Source: DASQZT01 sp963728965 (GTDB taxonomy: Bacteria; Acidobacteriota; Terriglobia; Bryobacterales; Bryobacteraceae). From it: DNA of 64,000 nucleotides. Location of the stretch: positions 1 to 64,000 of the forward strand of contig CAVSMH010000016.1 in the NCBI GenBank assembly GCA_963728965.1, read 5' to 3'. Positions 60,244-64,000 of the stretch are shown piece after piece. The first letter of the stretch is position 1; the number at the start of each line of letters is the position of its first letter. The translations under genes and the position numbers were made by a program. The notes beneath the pieces are model-generated. The model made no database searches. It was not told where the DNA came from and was given only the letters and a program-made list of their open reading frames with translations.

Positions 60244-63204
60244 TTATTCGTCGTCGGTCGGCAGCGGCTCGGCCTTCACGGCTCCGGAAACCGAGGCCGA
60301 TTCGGTAATCGTGATGGCGTAGCCCGCCACCGTCAGCACTGCGCTGCGCGAACTCTTCGTGGCGTTGAGGGCGGCCAGAAAACCCACCGTGCCGTTGCCG
60401 CTGCCGCTGGCGGCGGAGGTCACCGTCAGCCAGGGTGCGTTGCTCGATGAGCTCCACGGGCACCCGCTCGCCGTCGCGATCGCCACCGATCCGGCGTAGC
60501 CGTTGCTGGTTCGGGTGATGGCGCCCACTCTGACCGTGTACGTGCACTGGGCCGCCTGGGTCACCGTGAAGGTGGCGTTGCCGGCGGTGATCGTCCCGGT
60601 GCGCGCCACCCCCGTCGAATTGGCCGCCGCGGACCAGGTCAGAGTCTTGGAACCCGTCCCGCTCCCGCCCGAAAGGATCGTCAGCCAGGACGCATTGCTG
60701 TTGGCTGTCCAGGTCGTGGCCGCAGGCGTCACCGTCACTGCGACGCTGCCGGTCCCGCCGGCCGGACCTATGCCCGCCAACGTGGGGCTGAGCGTGTAGA
60801 ACGCAGTGGCCGGCGCCTGGGTCACCACGAAGGACTTCCCTGCCACGGTTAGCGAGCCGCTCCGCGAGGCGGTCCCCGCGTTCGCCGCAATCGAGTAGCC
60901 CACGCTGCCGCTGCCGCTGCCGGATGCGCTCTTGGTCACCGTGATCCATGGCACTGTGGAAGCGGCGGTCCAGGCGCAGCCCGAAGGGGCGGTGACGTTG
61001 AGGGAATAATTCCCGCTGCTCGCCGCCACGGTGGCGCTGGTCGGGTTGATGGAATAGCTGCACACCGGTGCCACCGTGACCGCGAGCGCCACGCTCTGGC
61101 TGAGGCCGCCACCAGCAGCGGAGACCGTCACGTTGTAGGTCCCGAGCGCCATTTGCGTGCCGGCGGCGAGTTTCAGGGTCACCGAGCCACTGCCCGGCGC
61201 CGCCAGGGCGGCCGACGAGAACAATGCGGTCAGCCCGACGGGTGTTGTACCGGTCGACAACAGTACCGGCGCATTGAAACCGCCGCTCACCGATACCTGC
61301 GCCGTGAACGTCACGCTCGAGCCGATCGTAACGGTGGCCGGGGTGGGATTGACGCTCAACTGCAACGCCGGCGCGGTGGTCGAGCCATCGCTCCAGCGCG
61401 TCACCATGGTATTGGCATCCACAGAACCCAGGCCGGTCGCGGCATCGTACCCCGCAGTCGCCGCAAAACCAGAGACCCCCGGTACCGTGTTGCTGCCGGC
61501 TGTGATGTCGTGGAACACCGCCGCCCCGCCGCACGACTGCTTCACCGCGAGAGCGTACAAGGTGGGATTGACGTTGCCCTGGCGCGCGCCGCTCTTCTGC
61601 AGCACCAGGCCCATCATCCCGGCAAACGCCGGCGCGGCCGCGGAAGTGCCGGCGACCACGTAAAGCTGGTTCTCGGCCCGTACCAGGTAACCGTCGTGTC
61701 CCGCTCCGCTCAGAGACACGTCCGGCACATAGCGGCGGCCGTCGGCGGGCACGCCCGGACCGGTCTGCCAGGAAGGCTTGGTGTACAGGATGCTGGCGCC
61801 GCCTCCACTGGCCCATAGGCCGGAGCCGTTAACCGCGCCACTTTCGTTCCAGGCCGCTTCCGGTATGTAGCCCAGCGCCGAACCGTAGGTGCCCGGGGTG
61901 TTGCCCGGCGACCAGTATGAGGAAACGCTGCTATCGGTGAACTCGGTCCCGCCCACGCACGTGCTGAATGGAGACGAGCACAGCCCATTGACGCCGGGGG
62001 CGTGAGTGGCGCTGCGCGCCGAAGCCGCGTCACATCCCGCCGCACCGCTGTCGCCCGAAGACACCAGCACCGTCATCCCCTGGGCCGCCGCCTGCTGCCA
62101 CAGCCCGTTCCAGAACTGGTTGCCGGACGAGCCCATCGCCGCTTCGCAGTTGCCGAAGCTCACCGTCACCACCGGCGCGAGATTGCGATTCACCACGTAT
62201 TGCGCCGACAGCGCCACGCCGTCGCTGGTATTGGTCGAACGCGAGACCACGAATTGGATGGTAGCGTTCCGGGCCACCGCTCCGGCCCATTCCACGTCGA
62301 GCGCGGCTTCGATCTCCTCGTCGATCGAGACCACCCCCGGGTCCGTCCCGTTCAGCACCACCACCGGTTGTCTCGCCGGCAGTCCGAAGGCGCTCCGGAA
62401 AGCCTGCACATCGGCCAGGTGCAGATTGGTTCGTCCCACAACTGCGATGTTCTGGCCGGCGCCGTCGTAACCTTTGGCATACGCGCCCGCGACATTGTAG
62501 ATCGCCGCCAGATCGGCGGGAGCCAGGTAGTGGGAACTGCCCGACGTGTAGAGCGGCCGCGCCCCCCGGTGCAAAGCCCTGCCATGGAAGTCATGCAACG
62601 AAAGGACGCCGCTTACCACCGGCGCGAGCGCCAGAGGGATCTCCGGGTCCGAGGCGTTGGCGTAGTGCGTTTCGCCGTCCACGATGTAGGTGTGGATCTC
62701 GGTATGGAACGCCGCCGCTACCTGTTCCGCCGTGCCGCTGAAGATGATTTCTCGACGTGCCGCCGAAACCGACTCGATCTCCAGCCCGTGCTCTTGGAGC
62801 CACGCCACCACCTGGTCGGAATCGTCCTGGGAGACGCCGAACCGGTCGCCGAATTCCTGGGGCGTCAGCCAGTGGTGGTACTCGGCGGAGTCCGGATCCT
62901 GCTGCGCCGCCAGGAACTCGTCGAGGGCGTGCTGCTGCGCCGGGTCGGCGTCCAGGACCAGGATCATCCGTTCCAGACGGGTCTCCGGCGGCACGGCGCC
63001 GGCATCGTTTTCGAGGCCGGCAAGCGGATGCCGGTTGCCAGGGCGCGGGACGCGGGCCCGTTCGTCAATTACCGTGCGGATGCGATTGGCGGGGCGACCG
63101 CGAACCGAGTTCGTGGGAGATTGCGCAAAGATCGTTCCGCCGGATACAACCATGGCGGCAAGGGCGGCAAGACGGGCCGCCGTGGACCGGGAGTGTGCCA
63201 GCAC
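60244..63204 (-). CDS. Secreted sedolisin (S53) protease with prodomain and BACON-type repeats
   Basis: The 986-residue protein uses a GTG start and a signal peptide (ALAAMVVSGGTIFAQ). An activation prodomain follows (YHHWLTPQEFGDRFGVSQDD). The catalytic domain (~residues 215-590) has the Glu/Asp pair in IDEEIEAALDVEWAG, the oxyanion Asp in VLVSSGDSGAAGCD and the nucleophile Ser in VAGTSAAAPAFAGMMG. The last 300 residues hold an Ig-like domain and three BACON-type repeats (GCAWTAASTVPWITVTKSAS). Sedolisins work at acid pH outside the cell. It is preceded by a leader with tandem hairpins and a terminator-like structure. Confidence 0.93.
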   Translation of the reverse strand: MLAHSRSTAARLAALAAMVVSGGTIFAQSPTNSVRGRPANRIRTVIDERARVPRPGNRHPLAGLENDAGAVPPETRLERMILVLDADPAQQHALDEFLAAQQDPDSAEYHHWLTPQEFGDRFGVSQDDSDQVVAWLQEHGLEIESVSAARREIIFSGTAEQVAAAFHTEIHTYIVDGETHYANASDPEIPLALAPVVSGVLSLHDFHGRALHRGARPLYTSGSSHYLAPADLAAIYNVAGAYAKGYDGAGQNIAVVGRTNLHLADVQAFRSAFGLPARQPVVVLNGTDPGVVSIDEEIEAALDVEWAGAVARNATIQFVVSRSTNTSDGVALSAQYVVNRNLAPVVTVSFGNCEAAMGSSGNQFWNGLWQQAAAQGMTVLVSSGDSGAAGCDAASARSATHAPGVNGLCSSPFSTCVGGTEFTDSSVSSYWSPGNTPGTYGSALGYIPEAAWNESGAVNGSGLWASGGGASILYTKPSWQTGPGVPADGRRYVPDVSLSGAGHDGYLVRAENQLYVVAGTSAAAPAFAGMMGLVLQKSGARQGNVNPTLYALAVKQSCGGAAVFHDITAGSNTVPGVSGFAATAGYDAATGLGSVDANTMVTRWSDGSTTAPALQLSVNPTPATVTIGSSVTFTAQVSVSGGFNAPVLLSTGTTPVGLTALFSSAALAAPGSGSVTLKLAAGTQMALGTYNVTVSAAGGGLSQSVALAVTVAPVCSYSINPTSATVAASSGNYSLNVTAPSGCAWTAASTVPWITVTKSASGSGSGSVGYSIAANAGTASRSGSLTVAGKSFVVTQAPATAFYTLSPTLAGIGPAGGTGSVAVTVTPAATTWTANSNASWLTILSGGSGTGSKTLTWSAAANSTGVARTGTITAGNATFTVTQAAQCTYTVRVGAITRTSNGYAGSVAIATASGCPWSSSSNAPWLTVTSAASGSGNGTVGFLAALNATKSSRSAVLTVAGYAITITESASVSGAVKAEPLPTDDE

Positions 63205-63315
63205 GTTGGAACATATCGGTCAAAATGCGGCTGTCTTGAAAGTGAGGGGGAATGCCGGCTGAGCTCCGCCGGCGGGACAACTGCAGGGTTTTGCCACAGG
63301 GCTGTTTCTCGGGAT

Positions 63316-63394
63316 TAAAAAATTAAAGGCCCCGAGCTGGGTATCTCGGGGCCTGCACTCAGAGGGGTTGGCGGTGGGAGGGGACTCACCGCCA
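63316..63394 (-). terminator. Tandem hairpins ending in a T tract, upstream of the sedolisin gene
   Basis: On the minus strand a first hairpin (TGGCGGTG/CACCGCCA, 63369-63376 and 63387-63394) is followed by a perfect 9-bp GGCCCCGAG/CTCGGGGCC stem (63328-63336 and 63345-63353) and then a T-rich run (63315-63327). The last two parts form a textbook intrinsic terminator. It lies 112 bp before the sedolisin start on the same strand, so it is either an attenuator in that leader or the end of a small RNA. Confidence 0.7.
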
Positions 63395-63641
63395 GGGATG
63401 CTGTCTGTGTTGAATTCAGATTAACAGTTTCAGACCTTGTTGTCCAGTATTTGGAAGAAGTTTTTTAAACTTTTTTTCAGTGACCGTTCCGTACCTTGGG
63501 CCAGCCCCGCCACCCCCGCAGCCTTTATTGAAATCAAAGGAGTTGACCTGTTCCCGGCGCGGTTAACGTTTCCGAATAACCAAAGACATATTGAGTGCAC
63601 CCGAACGCCTGTGCCATTTTCGGGAAAGAAGGTGGTGCCGA

Positions 63642-64000
63642 GTGACCTTTACAACCGGAATTCCCGAGCCCAAAATGCCCAGAAACGGCGATCGCGACCG
63701 TCGAACCAAGCGCCGGTTCGATATTTCGCAGGACGTCCGCTATAAGATGCTCTATGGCCAGCGCATCGCCGAAACAGGCAGCGGCCGCACCCAGAACATC
63801 TCCAGCGGCGGGATCTGGTTCTCCACCGAGAACATCCTCACCCCCGGTATGCCCGTGGAACTCTCCATGAACTGGCCCGTGCTGTTGAACGACTCCTGCC
63901 CCATGAAACTCATGGTGTACGGGTGCGTCGTTCGGAGCACCGACCGCGGCGCCGCCGTGACCATCGAGCGGTACGAGTTCCGCACCCAGGGGTCACGAAC
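63642..64000 (+). CDS. PilZ-domain protein, 3' end outside window
   Basis: The frame from GTG 63642 (MTFTTGIPEPKMPRNGDRD) has AGAAGGTGG just upstream; ATG 63675 is the alternative without RBS. It stays open to the window edge. The PilZ c-di-GMP motif is visible: an Arg-rich start (DRRTKRRFDIS) followed by TQNISSGGIWFST, then a beta-barrel (MPVELSMNWPVLL). It would sense c-di-GMP and affect motility, polysaccharide or transcription through an unknown partner. The downstream context is not visible. Confidence 0.75.
   Translation, partial: MTFTTGIPEPKMPRNGDRDRRTKRRFDISQDVRYKMLYGQRIAETGSGRTQNISSGGIWFSTENILTPGMPVELSMNWPVLLNDSCPMKLMVYGCVVRSTDRGAAVTIERYEFRTQGSR

Noticed and set aside
59924..61816. 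A 630-codon minus-strand frame overlapping the sedolisin gene
   Set aside because: It is an Arg/Gly-rich shadow of the sedolisin frame, which has clear domains and catalytic residues; long antisense or offset frames are expected in GC-rich genes.

Overview
The window reads as chromosome of a soil Acidobacteriota of the Solibacter/Bryobacter type. The evidence is a set of family signatures largely confined to that group: a Solibacter C-terminal domain (TIGR03437 type) at 8766-12161 and in a broken copy at 59396-60207, a BlaR1-like protease fused to a TIGR03435-type domain at 16350-18095, an Acidobacterial VWFA protein at 49702-50697, a carboxypeptidase-regulatory TonB-dependent receptor at 24613-27900, and many Tat-exported hydrolases. 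Base composition is GC-rich throughout. No rRNA and no CRISPR array is visible; one tRNA (Asp) is present.

Layout. 1-2680 is the end of a foreign integrative element: a leftward chain of genes joined by 4-bp ATGA overlaps, with a serine recombinase, an HEAGH zinc peptidase and a tyrosine integrase that runs off the window. It abuts a second tyrosine recombinase that has lost its N-terminus (2685-3329), then tRNA-Asp (3359-3435), then a transposase that has lost its C-terminus (3442-4341). 5379-36840 is mostly ordinary chromosome: an ACE-like M2 peptidase, cyclophilin, nadD, a large BACON-repeat surface protein behind a strong sigma-54-like promoter, a GH106-type rhamnosidase, a PIG-L deacetylase, a BlaI/BlaR1 pair, a LysR gene divergent from leuA-leuB-leuC-leuD, ada, the TonB receptor, a sulfatase divergent from a BNR/VPS10-type protein, and a RibBA-type riboflavin protein with a degenerate second domain.

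37186-43330 is a scrap yard of mobile DNA: an IS1380-type transposase, a lipocalin-like gene cut at its 5' side, a carboxymuconolactone decarboxylase-like gene cut at its 3' side by an ISL3 element with visible 21-bp inverted repeats, a small-gene cassette whose DUF3489 gene is frameshifted, and a RelE/XRE toxin-antitoxin pair with an operator palindrome.

44000-58223 is the most interesting part. A leftward gene set (51848 to 44000) encodes an LPXTG-type protein ending in LPKTA plus anchor, a small membrane protein, a VWFA protein, a class D-like sortase, a lone receiver, a CheB-CheR-PAS-histidine kinase fusion and a second kinase. Facing it, a rightward set encodes a Q/R-rich secreted protein, two tiny membrane proteins (lmo0937 type and Thivi_2564 type), a STAS protein, an NtrC-type sigma-54 activator and Dps. 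Four of these rightward genes have a T-GG-N9-TGC-(A/T) sigma-54-type promoter a short distance upstream, and two have an inverted repeat about 90-110 bp further up. I infer an envelope or starvation stress regulon driven by the adjacent NtrC-type activator, next to a sortase display system controlled by its own two-component proteins.

58224-64000 holds a HigA relic, a sugar-phosphate isomerase-like gene, a frameshifted Solibacter-domain gene, a large secreted sedolisin protease with BACON repeats and an unusual hairpin/terminator leader, and the start of a PilZ-domain gene that runs off the right edge.
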